From Gemmatimonadota bacterium (GTDB lineage Bacteria; Gemmatimonadota; Gemmatimonadetes; Gemmatimonadales; GWC2-71-9), in contig JAOUIC010000145.1 of the NCBI GenBank assembly GCA_029884275.1, positions 1-5,471 of the forward strand: a stretch of 5,471 bases of DNA, read 5' to 3'. Shown piece after piece: positions 5,367-5,471 of this stretch; the first letter of the stretch is position 1, and each line of letters begins with the position of its first letter. A model generated the notes under the pieces. It saw nothing but the letters and a program-made list of their open reading frames with translations. It did not search any database and was not told the DNA's origin. Position numbers and translations under genes: made by a program.

Positions 5367-5471
5367 TTGACCCGCACCCGGCCTTTCATGTTGCTGTGGA
5401 TCGAGCAGAAATACTTGTAATCGCCGACCTGGGGAAAGCTGCGCGACACGCTCGTCCCCGGGGCCGTGTCA
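5363..5471 (-). CDS. C-terminal fragment of a cupredoxin (5' end outside window)
   Basis: The minus-strand frame entering from the right edge gives 35 residues and a TGA (5365 to 5363). The tail contains GDYKYFCSIHSNMKGRVRV: the last two strands and ligand loop of a plastocyanin-like cupredoxin, with predicted copper ligands Cys, His and Met in C-x2-H-x2-M spacing (fragment residues 22, 25 and 28). The first His ligand and any export signal lie outside the window. The stop overlaps the ATG of the barrel-cupredoxin gene as ATGA, so the two are almost certainly in one operon. It could be a small stand-alone carrier or the end of a larger multidomain protein; the window does not tell. Confidence 0.8.
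   Translation of the reverse strand, partial: DTAPGTSVSRSFPQVGDYKYFCSIHSNMKGRVRVK

Noticed and set aside
4284..5420. Long plus-strand open frame opposite the fusion gene
   Set aside because: Its translation is Arg/Gly/Glu-rich low complexity, typical of antisense shadows in GC-rich DNA, whereas the minus strand encodes clear domains and a signal peptide.

Overview
The window is a compact, very GC-rich bacterial segment with no gene-free stretch longer than about 35 bases. GC-rich third positions, lipoproteins starting Cys-Gly-Gly, and an exported protein whose signal peptide ends Ala-Ala-Gln suggest a Gemmatimonadota-like or similar high-GC Gram-negative organism. That assignment is inference from style only; no taxonomic marker gene is present.

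Layout. The plus-strand half (1-3842) is an apparent operon: the last 41 codons of an unrecognised gene, an AspT-type aspartate:alanine exchanger family transporter with two central RCK_C domains, a small predicted lipoprotein, and a DASS/SLC13 (CitT/YbhI-like) transporter whose ATG overlaps the lipoprotein stop in an ATGA. The minus-strand half (3850-5471) runs head-on and is read right to left: the C-terminus of a cupredoxin (truncated by the window edge), a 371-residue fusion of a DUF5777-like outer-membrane beta-barrel domain to an amicyanin-like cupredoxin, and a 129-residue cupredoxin lipoprotein. The two operons end tail to tail, 7 bases apart.

How the genes may work together. The plus-strand pair of transporters points to uptake or exchange of C4-dicarboxylates and related amino acids across the inner membrane; the role of the lipoprotein between them is unknown. 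The minus-strand genes form a tandem set of three blue-copper-type domains, each ending with a C-x2-H-x2-M ligand loop. One is anchored as a lipoprotein and one is tethered to a barrel, which suggests periplasmic or outer-membrane electron transfer or copper handling.

Most notable: the barrel-cupredoxin fusion, its three-member cupredoxin cluster, and a 12-bp perfect inverted repeat with a 3-base loop exactly in the Ala/Pro linker between the barrel and the cupredoxin. No RNA genes, mobile elements, CRISPR arrays or clear promoters were seen; the promoters of both operons probably lie outside the window.
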